From Klenkia sp. (GTDB taxonomy: Bacteria > Actinomycetota > Actinomycetes > Mycobacteriales > Geodermatophilaceae): a stretch of 7,665 nt of DNA. Positions within the stretch are counted from its first letter, which is position 1. The number at the start of each line of letters is the position of its first letter. The translations under genes were made by a program, and so were the position numbers. Shown here in pieces: positions 1 to 6,129 of this stretch. Location of the stretch: NCBI GenBank assembly GCA_025966215.1, contig JAOPVM010000071.1:1-7665 (forward strand), read 5' to 3'. The notes beneath the pieces were generated by a model. That model was not told the origin of the DNA, did no database searches, and saw nothing but the letters and a program-made list of their open reading frames with translations.

Positions 1-539
1 TCGGCCAGCGCCGCGGCGATGAACTGCTGGTGGGAGTCCGAGGGCACCGAGCACGGGACGCCGAACAGTCCAGCCTTCTGTTCCACGTCCAGCGCGATCA
101 CGCCCGAGGCACCCAGCCCGGCCACCGTCATCGACGTAGCCCCGAGGATCGCGTCGATCGCCGCACCCAGCGGCACCGGATCCAGGTAGCGGCGAGTGCG
201 GTCCAGGCTGCTGATGGTGTGGTCGAAGACCTTGGTCGCCAGCTCGCTGACGCTGTCCTCGGCGGAGATCGCCGACAGCGTGGAGGGCAGGCCCAGCGCC
301 AGGCTCTGCGCCAGCGCCAGCTTGAACTGCTGGAAGCCGTCGAACCCCAAGCTGGTGCAGAAGCGCATGACGGTCGGCTCGCTCACCCCGGCCGCCTCGG
401 CCACGGCCGCCATGGTCGAGGACACCACGAACGCCGCGTCCTCGGAGACGAGGTTGGCGACCTGACGTTCGGACGGCCTCAGTGAGGGAAGCGCCGTGCC
501 GATGTGCTCCAGCAACGGGATCCCGGGGTCAAAGGGCAT
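1..539 (-). CDS. RpiR/MurR/HexR-family transcriptional regulator (3' end cut off by window edge)
   Basis: This is the N-terminal 179 codons of a DNA-binding regulator with a sugar-phosphate sensing domain. An RpiR-type helix-turn-helix spans about residues 5-80, with recognition-helix region VSEPTVMRFCTSLGF followed by FQQFKLALAQSL, which is typical of HexR/RpiR proteins. A SIS domain begins near residue 124, with the phosphosugar-binding loop GLGASG (141-146, Ser145) and a later SDSHQQ segment. The family normally has about 280-300 residues, so roughly 100 are missing beyond base 1. The ATG at 539 is preceded by AGGAG five bases upstream. It lies 32 bp after the 2-hydroxyacid dehydrogenase and reads the same way, so it is probably the last gene of the leftward operon and autoregulated. 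HexR proteins sense KDPG; an analogous phosphorylated keto-deoxy acid made by this locus is a reasonable guess for the ligand. Its likely operator is at 3765-3779. Confidence 0.9.
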   Translation of the reverse strand, partial: MPFDPGIPLLEHIGTALPSLRPSERQVANLVSEDAAFVVSSTMAAVAEAAGVSEPTVMRFCTSLGFDGFQQFKLALAQSLALGLPSTLSAISAEDSVSELATKVFDHTISSLDRTRRYLDPVPLGAAIDAILGATSMTVAGLGASGVIALDVEQKAGLFGVPCSVPSDSHQQFIAAALA

Positions 540-571
540 GTCCACTCCTGATCCGGTGCCGACGGCTGGGG

Positions 572-1534
572 CTACTCCTGCGGCGAGGAGTCCAGCAAGA
601 CCAGCAAGTTCACCACGGCCTGCTCGGTCGCCCGCTGGACGCTCGCGTCGGTGAAGCCGCCCAGGTGCGGTGACAGGATCGTCCGCTCGTGCAGCAGCAG
701 CGGCGTCAGGGGGGGTGGCTCCTCGTCGAAGGCGTCCACAGCGTAGGCGCCCAGCCGTCCGGAGGTGAGTGCACTGAGCACCGCCGCGTCGTCCACGAGC
801 GTCGCGCGGGCGGTGTTGACCAGTACCGCTCCGAGGGGCATGGACGCCAGCTGGGCGGCGCCGACCAGCGCCGTCCCGTCGGCCGGCGGCGGGGCGTGCA
901 GGCTGACCACGTCGGAGGCGGCGAACAGCTCGTCCAGCTCGACCTGGCGCGGCGCGCCGGGGGCCTTCTCCACGTGGGCGAAGGGGTCACTGACCAGCAC
1001 TCGGGCCCCGAACGCGGTGGCGAAGCCGGCCACTGTGCGCCCGATCGCGCCGTAGCCCACGACACCCACGGTGAGGTCGGGCAGCTCCCGGCCCTGCGTG
1101 CGGGCCCACCCGCCCGCGCGCAGCACCCGGTCAGCCAGCGGGAGGCCGCGGACGCCGGCCAGCATGTGGGCGAAGGCCAGCTCGGCGACACCGCGGGCGT
1201 TCGCGCCCCGCGCGGTGGCCACCTGGACGCCCCGGGCCCGGGCCGCGGCCACGTCCACGGCGTCCGCACCGGCACCATTGCGGCTGATGGCCCGGAGATC
1301 GGGGAAGCCGGCGAGGACGTCCTCGTCGATCCGCTCGACACCGGCGATCCAACCGACCACGCCGGCGCCGAGGTCCCGCAGGTCGGCCGCGGTGGGCTGG
1401 CGCCCCGGCGGCCCTGACACGAGCTCGTAGCCGGCCGCGGTGAGCGGACGCAGGGCCGGGAGGTCGGACACGCCGGCCGAGGTCATCGACCGGGGGGTCA
1501 CCAGGATCTTGCCCCTCGTGGGCTCGCCGTTCAC
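572..1534 (-). CDS. D-isomer-specific 2-hydroxyacid dehydrogenase (phosphoglycerate dehydrogenase-like)
   Basis: An NAD-dependent oxidoreductase of 320 residues that interconverts a 2-hydroxyacid and its 2-keto acid. The Rossmann motif GYGAIG (160-165) is followed by Asp183 at the end of the second strand, which favours NAD. The catalytic set of the family is present: Arg243 in NTARATLVD, Glu272 in DAFDEEPP and His290 in SPHLGG. The residue after the catalytic Arg is Ala where most relatives have Gly. The C-terminal ACT or ASB domains of biosynthetic SerA are absent, so a catabolic role such as reduction of a 2-ketoaldonate is more likely than serine synthesis. The GTG start at 1534 was chosen because it overlaps the upstream stop by four bases (GTGA) and begins just before the first beta strand (KILVTP). 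An in-frame ATG at 1648 would overlap the previous gene by more than 100 bp. The exact substrate cannot be read from the sequence. Confidence 0.9.
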   Translation of the reverse strand: MNGEPTRGKILVTPRSMTSAGVSDLPALRPLTAAGYELVSGPPGRQPTAADLRDLGAGVVGWIAGVERIDEDVLAGFPDLRAISRNGAGADAVDVAAARARGVQVATARGANARGVAELAFAHMLAGVRGLPLADRVLRAGGWARTQGRELPDLTVGVVGYGAIGRTVAGFATAFGARVLVSDPFAHVEKAPGAPRQVELDELFAASDVVSLHAPPPADGTALVGAAQLASMPLGAVLVNTARATLVDDAAVLSALTSGRLGAYAVDAFDEEPPPLTPLLLHERTILSPHLGGFTDASVQRATEQAVVNLLVLLDSSPQE

Positions 1535-2499
1535 CGGGTCGACGCCGCGATCTCGGCGAGCCGGTCGAAGCGGGGTCCTCCGGTGGGGATCTCGACGTCG
1601 AAGACCTCGGCGATCACCTGGGTCCAGCCGTGCAGGAAGTAGGTCCAACCGTCCTCGACGGTCAGCGACCGCTCCTGCTGCTGTGCGCGGGCCTGCTCCA
1701 GGAACACCAGGTCCCCGCGGTAGTTGAGCTCCCAGACCAGGGCCCGCTCGGGGAACCGCGCTGCGGTGCCCAGCGGTGAGCCGGGCGCGTCCTTGCCCAG
1801 ACCGGTGGCGTTGACGACCAGCGCACCCGGAGCCAGACCGGCCAGGACCGCGTCGTTGTCCCCCGAGTCCTGCACGGTGACCGTGCGCAGCGGGACGTCG
1901 GGGGCCACCTGACGGTGGACGTCGGCGAGCACGTCCAGCCGCGCGGACCCACGGTCGGACACCACGACGGCTGCCGGCCGGGCCGCGCCCCGCTCGGGGC
2001 GGCTCAGGTGCCAGTCCATGGCGATGGCCGAGCCGCCGGCGCCCATGACGAAGACCTCGCGCGCCTCGCTGGCGAACAGCTCCGGAGGCGCGAAGGAGTC
2101 GATGGCCAGCCCGGACGAGTACGGGTCCTTGGCCGATGCGCGCAGCCCACCCCCGCGCTTGGACAGGCAGCTGACCTCGCCCATCAACCGGGCGAGCGGG
2201 TCGACCTCGGCGAAGTGGTCACGGGCGGCCTCGTACAGGTCGATCTTGTGGGTGGTCACCAGGGCGCCGAGGCTCAGCGGGTCGGCCGAGAGGAAGTCCA
2301 CGACCTCGCGGTACTGCTCGGCGGGGGCGTGCGGGGTGATGTCGATGCCCACGAGCTCGACATCACCCAGCCCCAGCTCTGCCGCCCAGCGCGGAAAGAC
2401 GGTCCGGATCGAGGAGGACCCGGTCGTGACGCCGATGAAGTAGAACGTGGGCCGCTCCGCCGCGACGAGGTCACCGGGGGTTCGGGTCACCGGGGTCAC
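1531..2499 (-). CDS. AroE-fold (shikimate dehydrogenase-like) oxidoreductase with altered substrate pocket
   Basis: A 322-residue protein with the two-domain layout of shikimate/quinate dehydrogenases. The catalytic pair is kept: Lys85 in VTTHK and Asp125 in AKDPYSSG. The dinucleotide loop is GAGGSA (153-158), and the C-terminal part (VWELNY, then DGWTYFLHGWTQ) matches the family's late motifs. The residues that hold shikimate in canonical AroE are changed: the N-terminal S-x-S-P type loop is TTGSSS (25-30), the GAVNT loop reads GEVSC (107-111, the key Asn becoming Ser110), and NTDG reads AKDP. It is also longer than the usual 270-290 residues. From this I infer oxidation or reduction of another hydroxylated acid or sugar derivative, not shikimate. 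It starts at GTG 2499, overlapping the aldolase stop by GTGA, and its stop overlaps the next start in the same way. No other aromatic-pathway gene is near, which supports a catabolic role. Confidence 0.85.
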   Translation of the reverse strand: MTPVTRTPGDLVAAERPTFYFIGVTTGSSSIRTVFPRWAAELGLGDVELVGIDITPHAPAEQYREVVDFLSADPLSLGALVTTHKIDLYEAARDHFAEVDPLARLMGEVSCLSKRGGGLRASAKDPYSSGLAIDSFAPPELFASEAREVFVMGAGGSAIAMDWHLSRPERGAARPAAVVVSDRGSARLDVLADVHRQVAPDVPLRTVTVQDSGDNDAVLAGLAPGALVVNATGLGKDAPGSPLGTAARFPERALVWELNYRGDLVFLEQARAQQQERSLTVEDGWTYFLHGWTQVIAEVFDVEIPTGGPRFDRLAEIAASTR

Positions 2500-3149
2500 G
2501 CCTTCGCCCCGTGGGCGTCGATGTGTGCCCGTGCGGTCGTGGCCAGGGCCGTGACGCCGGTGAAGTCACCGGCGTCGACCAGTGCGCGTGGGGCGATCCA
2601 GGTCCCGCCCACGGCCACCACCTCGGGGACGGCGAGGTACTCGAACAGGTTCTCCAGCCGGATGCCGCCGGTGGGCATGAAGCCCACCCCGCTGGCGCGC
2701 AGCGGGGCCGCCAGGGAGGCCAGTGCCGCGGCGCCGCCGGACTGCGCGGCCGGGAAGAACTTGACCAGCCGGTGTCCCGCGTCGACTGCGGCCATCACCT
2801 CGGAGGCGGTCACGGCCCCGGGCACGAACGGCAGTCCCGTCTCCCCCGCGGCGGTCTCGAGGGCGGCGGTGCGGCCGGGGGAGACCAGGAAGCGGGCCCC
2901 GGCGGCGGCCGCGCGGTCGACGTCCCCGGGGGTGAGCAGCGTGCCGGCGCCCAGCAGGAAGTCCGGCAGCTCCGCGGCCACCGCGGCGATGGCGTCCAGG
3001 GCAGCCGGCGTCCGCAGGGTGACCTCCATGGCGGGGAACCCGCCGGCGGTCAGGGCACGGGCCAGGGGCACGGCGTGGTCGGCGTCGCCGATCTCCACGA
3101 CCGGCACGACGCGCAGCCCCCGGAGGGCCTGCGTCACGTCGGCGGTCAC
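2496..3149 (-). CDS. KDPG/KHG-family (class I) 2-keto-3-deoxy acid aldolase
   Basis: A 217-residue class I aldolase, close to the usual 200-215 for the family. These enzymes cleave 2-keto-3-deoxy-6-phosphogluconate or related keto-deoxy acids to pyruvate and an aldehyde. Visible motifs in order are VPVVEI (16-20 region), EVTLRT with Glu42 and Arg46, GAGTLLT (67-73), the FLVSPG strand (87-92), PGAVTASE (110-117), the Schiff-base Lys130 in RLVKFFPA, and the phosphate or carboxylate loop PTGGI near the C-terminus. All residues expected for catalysis are present. It starts at GTG 3149, overlapping the cupin gene's stop by GTGA. It is the one enzyme here whose chemistry is well fixed, and it indicates that the pathway passes through a 2-keto-3-deoxy acid. 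Whether the substrate is KDPG itself or an analogue is unknown; no dehydratase to make it is encoded in the window. Confidence 0.92.
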   Translation of the reverse strand: MTADVTQALRGLRVVPVVEIGDADHAVPLARALTAGGFPAMEVTLRTPAALDAIAAVAAELPDFLLGAGTLLTPGDVDRAAAAGARFLVSPGRTAALETAAGETGLPFVPGAVTASEVMAAVDAGHRLVKFFPAAQSGGAAALASLAAPLRASGVGFMPTGGIRLENLFEYLAVPEVVAVGGTWIAPRALVDAGDFTGVTALATTARAHIDAHGAKA

Positions 3150-3748
3150 GAGCGGGCCTGGTAGCCGCGGTGGGCCGGGTTGGTGCGGACGGTCCAGGAC
3201 TCGCCGTCGGCGACGACGAGGTCACGCATGCCGCCGGCCTCGCTGATCACCTCGTAGTCCTGCCCGGCGTCCGCCGCGTAGCAGAACAGCGTCACGAAGG
3301 GCTCGGTGCCGACGTTCACGCTGCGGTGCACCCAGTGGCCGGGCACGTCGACGGCCTGGCCGGCACGCAGCTCGACGGCCTCCGACCGGCCGTCGAGGGT
3401 CTCCAGCAGCATCACGCCGTGGCCACTGAGGCAGTGGTACAGCTCGGCCCGGTCGGAGATGGCGTGCAGGTGCCCCCGGGTGACGGCGAACTCCTCGCCG
3501 TACCGGCCGGGCAGCAACGTGCTGGTGCCCACGATGAGAGCGCCGGGCTCGGACCCGTACCGGTGCTCGTGGACGTCGTAGACCAGGTGGTCGGCGCCGT
3601 GCTCCGCCAGGGCGGCGGAGTAGGCGTCGGGATCGCTGTAGACGCCGGCCATGTCGCCCAGGTGCTTGCGGTAGACCCGCGTGGCGCCGGTCATCCGACC
3701 GTCGACGGCGATCTCGATGCGGGCCGGGGTGCTGATGCTCGAACTCAC
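3146..3748 (-). CDS. Cupin-type phosphosugar isomerase (archaeal-type glucose-6-phosphate isomerase family, PF06560-like)
   Basis: A 200-residue single-domain cupin related to the metal-dependent glucose-6-phosphate isomerases first known from Euryarchaeota, which are about 190 residues long. The first cupin motif is complete: a T-x-x-x-P-G-R-Y-G stretch (77-84), then TRGHLH with His93 and His95, and Glu102 in AELYHCLSG. The fourth ligand is His141 in VPGHWVHRSVN. In known members these four residues bind Fe or another divalent metal at the aldose/ketose phosphate site. The likely reaction is aldose-phosphate to ketose-phosphate interconversion; the sugar is not determined. It is the first gene of the leftward operon. 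The GTG start at 3748 has a strong AGGAGGA ribosome site (3752-3758) four bases upstream, and the HexR-like palindrome sits 17 bases upstream of the start. It is unrelated in fold to ordinary Pgi, so it is probably pathway-specific. Confidence 0.87.
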   Translation of the reverse strand: MSSSISTPARIEIAVDGRMTGATRVYRKHLGDMAGVYSDPDAYSAALAEHGADHLVYDVHEHRYGSEPGALIVGTSTLLPGRYGEEFAVTRGHLHAISDRAELYHCLSGHGVMLLETLDGRSEAVELRAGQAVDVPGHWVHRSVNVGTEPFVTLFCYAADAGQDYEVISEAGGMRDLVVADGESWTVRTNPAHRGYQARS

Positions 3749-3764
3749 GCTTCCTCCTCGGATC

Positions 3765-3779
3765 TGTAGTCAAACTACA
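3765..3779. promoter_or_regulatory. HexR-like operator palindrome TGTAGT-CAA-ACTACA
   Basis: Two perfect 6-base arms, TGTAGT and ACTACA, surround a 3-base centre. The published HexR consensus of proteobacteria is of the form TGTARTnnnAYTACA, and this site fits every defined position. It lies just upstream of the cupin gene's ribosome site, so a bound repressor would cover the start or core promoter of the leftward operon; on the minus strand a TANNNT hexamer (TAGTTT, 3777-3772) lies inside it. The RpiR/HexR-like protein at the left end of the window is the obvious candidate binder (inference). Confidence 0.7.
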
Positions 3780-3789
3780 CGATGGCCGA

Positions 3790-3820
3790 GGTTCTGGGGC
3801 TAGAACCGGCGATCGGGTTC
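3790..3820. repeat. Alternating GGTTC/GAACC arms in the divergent promoter region
   Basis: GGTTCT (3790-3795) and AGAACC (3802-3807) form a perfect 6-bp inverted repeat with a 6-base centre. A third arm, GGGTTC (3815-3820), repeats the first arm's GGTTC 26 bp away. The block sits midway between the two operons, upstream of both presumed core promoters. It could be the site of a second regulator not encoded in this window, or chance in GC-rich DNA. Confidence 0.35.
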
Positions 3821-3849
3821 GACGGATCACATCCCCTGGGGCTTAGGAT
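3818..3849 (+). promoter_or_regulatory. Candidate promoter of the rightward operon
   Basis: TAGGAT (3844-3849) fits the actinobacterial TANNNT -10 pattern and TTCGAC (3818-3823) is a weak -35 match. The spacer is 20 bases, longer than usual, so the -35 assignment is doubtful. A start near 3856 would give a leader of about 30 bases with AAGGAG (3875-3880) five bases before the ATG at 3886. Confidence 0.35.
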
Positions 3850-3863
3850 GTAGTCTGCCTAAC
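3849..3863. promoter_or_regulatory. Possible second, imperfect HexR-like operator (half-site TGTAGT)
   Basis: TGTAGT at 3849-3854 is identical to one arm of the perfect palindrome at 3765-3779. The opposite arm is degraded (CCTAAC instead of ACTACA), giving 9 of 12 defined positions. It begins on the last base of the candidate -10 box of the rightward operon, where a repressor would block initiation. Confidence 0.35.
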
Positions 3864-3885
3864 CACGTTGTAAAAAGGAGTACCG

Positions 3886-4617
3886 ATGACTGGAAGCCTG
3901 AACGGTCGACGGGTCGCCGTCACCGGCGCCGCCGGCGGGATCGGCATGGCCATCGTCGAACGGCTGCTGGCCGAGGGCGCAGAACCGGTCGGGCTGGATG
4001 TCACGGGCTTGGACCGGCTTCCCGCCGGGGTCCCTGGCCATCGCGCCGACCTCACCTCGCCGGAGTCGATCGCGGCGATCGTCGCCGAGCTGTACGCCGG
4101 CGACGACCGGCCGGTTGACCTGGTCAACTCCGCCGGCATCGTCGAGGACGACGTGGCCGCCGAGACGATGCCGATCGAGCAGTTCGACGCGGTCTACGGC
4201 GTCAACATCCGGGGGGTCTTCATCGCCTCCCAGGCGTTCGGGCGCGAGCTCCTGGCCCGCGGCGGCGGGTCGATCGTGAACATCGCCTCCATGAGCGGCA
4301 ACGCGATCGTCAACCACCCGCAGAAGCAGAGCGCCTACAACTCCTCCAAGGCGGCGGTCAGCGCGCTGGCCCGGTCCCTGGCCGTCGAGTGGGGTCCGCG
4401 CGGCGTCCGGGTCAACACCGTGTCGCCCGGCTACGTGGACACGCCGCTGAACCACCTCAAGGCCCACATGCACGAGCGGTGGAAGGGCGACACGGTGCTC
4501 GACCGCTTCGCCACCCCCGCCGAGGTGGCCGGGGCCGTGGCGTTCCTGCTGGGTCCCGACGCGGGCTACTTCCTCGGTGCCGAACTGCTCATGGACGGGG
4601 GGTCGTCGCTGCGCTGA
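3886..4617 (+). CDS. Short-chain dehydrogenase/reductase, polyol/ketose (arabinitol/sorbose reductase-like) type
   Basis: A 243-residue classical SDR. The cofactor loop is TGAAGGIG (13-20), and Asp38 after the second strand favours NAD(H). The NNAG motif appears as NSAG (81-84), followed by the structural Asn107 in VNIRG. The catalytic residues are Ser135 in NIASMSG, Tyr151 and Lys155 in YNSSK. The segment SMSGNAIVNHPQKQ between Ser and Tyr resembles the SMSG-IVN-PQ-Q stretch of fungal and bacterial D-arabinitol/mannitol dehydrogenases and sorbose reductases. It makes the Ser-Tyr spacing three residues longer than in FabG. The best guess is a polyol-to-ketose (or the reverse) oxidoreductase. 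The ATG at 3886 has AAGGAG five bases upstream. It is the first gene of the rightward operon, 18 bp before the kinase, which would phosphorylate a ketose product. Confidence 0.92.
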   Translation: MTGSLNGRRVAVTGAAGGIGMAIVERLLAEGAEPVGLDVTGLDRLPAGVPGHRADLTSPESIAAIVAELYAGDDRPVDLVNSAGIVEDDVAAETMPIEQFDAVYGVNIRGVFIASQAFGRELLARGGGSIVNIASMSGNAIVNHPQKQSAYNSSKAAVSALARSLAVEWGPRGVRVNTVSPGYVDTPLNHLKAHMHERWKGDTVLDRFATPAEVAGAVAFLLGPDAGYFLGAELLMDGGSSLR

Positions 4618-4635
4618 GCGCGCGACGGAGACCAG

Positions 4636-6129
4636 ATGATCATTGCTCACGACCTCGGGACGACGGGCGACAAGGCCACCCTCGTCGACAACGACGGCCG
4701 GCTCGTCGCCTCGGTCACCATGGCCTACCCGGTGGACTTCGGTCCCGGCGGCAAGGCCGAGCAGGACCCCGAGGACTGGTGGGGGGCGGTCTGCCGGGCT
4801 ACCCGGCGGCTGCTGGAACAGACCGAGACACCGGCCGGGGACGTCGCCGTCGTCACCTTCTCCGGGCAGATGATGGGCGCCGTCCTCGTCGACGACGACA
4901 ACCGCAGCCTGCGTCCGGCGGTCATCTGGGCCGACACCCGGGCCACCGAGCAGGCTGACGAGCTCGTCCGGCGGGTCGGCATGGAGAGCGGCTACGCGAT
5001 CACCGGGCATCGGTTGAACGCCACGTACACGCTGCCCAAGATCGCCTGGCTGCGGCACAACGAGCCTGAGGTCTTCGCCCGGGCCACCGCCGTCCTGCTG
5101 CCCAAGGACTACCTCGTCGCCCGGCTCACCGGGGTGCGTGCCACCGACCCCTCCGACGCCTCCGGGACCAACGCCTACGACCAGCGGGCCGGGACGTGGT
5201 CCGCCGAGCTGCTGGAGGCCGCCGGCGTCCCCGCGTCGCTGCTGCCCGAGATCGTGCCCAGCACGACGGTCGTCGGCACGGTCACCTCGGACGCCGCCCG
5301 GGCGACCGGGCTGGCCGTCGGCACCCCCGTGGTCATCGGCGGCGGGGACGGCCCGATGGCTGCGCTGGGGGCCGGGATCGTGGACGCCGACTCCGGCGCC
5401 TACGCCTACCTGGGTTCCTCGTCGTGGGTGTCGGTGGCCTCCTCGGCACCGGTGCTGGACCCCGAGATGCGGTCGATGACGTTCAACCACGTCGTCCCGG
5501 GGGCATTCGTGCCCACCGCCACCATGCAGGCCGGCGGGGCGTCCCTGCAGTGGATCACCGACGTGCTGGCCCCGGGTGAAGCCGACCGGTATGAGCGCCT
5601 GCTGGAGGCGGCCCAGGTGGAAGCGGCCACCGACGGCCTCTTCTTCCTGCCGCACCTGCTCGGTGAACGTTCGCCGTACTGGAACCCCCGGGCGCGGGCG
5701 GCGTTCGTCGGCCTGCAGGTCCACCACGGCCGCGGGCACCTGGTCCGGGCCGTCCTGGAGGGCGTCGCCTTCAACCTGCTCTCCGGCCTGCGGGCCTTCA
5801 CCGACGCCGGCGTGCCCGTCACCGGCGTCGATGCCATCGGCGGCGCGGCCCACGCCGAGCTGCTGCTGCGGGTCTTCGCCGACGTGTGGGGTGTGCCGGT
5901 GTCCTCGCGGGACCTCGTCGACGAGGCGACATCGGTGGGCGCCGCCGTGGTCGGCGGGGTCGGGGTCGGGATCTTCGCCGACTTCGAGGTCGCCCGCACC
6001 ATGTCCCGCACGACGTCCCGACGGGAGCCGGACCCCGAGCGCGCCGCCCGGTACGCGCAGGCGCACCCGGTGTTCACCGACGCCTACCGCAGGCTCGAGC
6101 CCTGGTTCGAACACGTCGCACAGCGGTGA
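4636..6129 (+). CDS. FGGY-family carbohydrate kinase (xylulokinase-like)
   Basis: A 497-residue ATP-dependent sugar kinase of normal length for the family. The N-terminal ATP phosphate loop is DLGTTGDK (6-13). The first sugar-binding motif reads FSGQMMG (75-81), where xylulokinases have GQMHG. WADTRA (98-103) follows, then the LPKDYLVARLTG and TDPSDASGTNAYD stretches that closely match xylulokinase. The catalytic base is Asp238 in GGGDG, and the second-domain ATP site includes AYLGSSSW and a glycine-rich DAIGGAAHAELL segment near residue 400. I infer phosphorylation of a ketose or polyol in the cytoplasm, with a substrate differing from D-xylulose because of the Met for His change. The ATG at 4636 has GGAG five bases upstream. 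Its stop overlaps the next gene's GTG start. The substrate probably comes from the SDR encoded immediately before it. Confidence 0.92.
   Translation: MIIAHDLGTTGDKATLVDNDGRLVASVTMAYPVDFGPGGKAEQDPEDWWGAVCRATRRLLEQTETPAGDVAVVTFSGQMMGAVLVDDDNRSLRPAVIWADTRATEQADELVRRVGMESGYAITGHRLNATYTLPKIAWLRHNEPEVFARATAVLLPKDYLVARLTGVRATDPSDASGTNAYDQRAGTWSAELLEAAGVPASLLPEIVPSTTVVGTVTSDAARATGLAVGTPVVIGGGDGPMAALGAGIVDADSGAYAYLGSSSWVSVASSAPVLDPEMRSMTFNHVVPGAFVPTATMQAGGASLQWITDVLAPGEADRYERLLEAAQVEAATDGLFFLPHLLGERSPYWNPRARAAFVGLQVHHGRGHLVRAVLEGVAFNLLSGLRAFTDAGVPVTGVDAIGGAAHAELLLRVFADVWGVPVSSRDLVDEATSVGAAVVGGVGVGIFADFEVARTMSRTTSRREPDPERAARYAQAHPVFTDAYRRLEPWFEHVAQR

Noticed and set aside
1535..1648. N-terminal extension of the 2-hydroxyacid dehydrogenase from an upstream ATG.
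   Set aside because: The extra 38 residues are Arg/Pro-rich, lie inside the AroE-like coding region, and precede the first strand of the fold. The GTG at 1534 gives the GTGA overlap seen at the other junctions.
1915..3246. A 443-codon plus-strand frame opposite the aldolase and AroE-like genes.
   Set aside because: Its composition is biased, it has no motif, and it lies fully antisense to two genes whose catalytic residues are all visible.
3833..3841. Short palindrome CCCCTGGGG in the divergent control region.
   Set aside because: Arms of four G/C bases are expected often by chance here and match no known operator.
3859..6114. A 751-codon open frame on the minus strand across the SDR and kinase genes.
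   Set aside because: It is antisense to two well-supported genes, has a low-complexity Gly/Arg/Pro/Asp-rich translation and no recognisable domain. This is typical of stop-poor shadow frames in GC-rich DNA.
5886..6125. Upstream extension of the phosphotriesterase-like gene by 80 codons.
   Set aside because: It overlaps the conserved C-terminal part of the kinase and translates to a Gly/Arg-rich shadow. The metal-binding domain begins right after the GTG at 6126.
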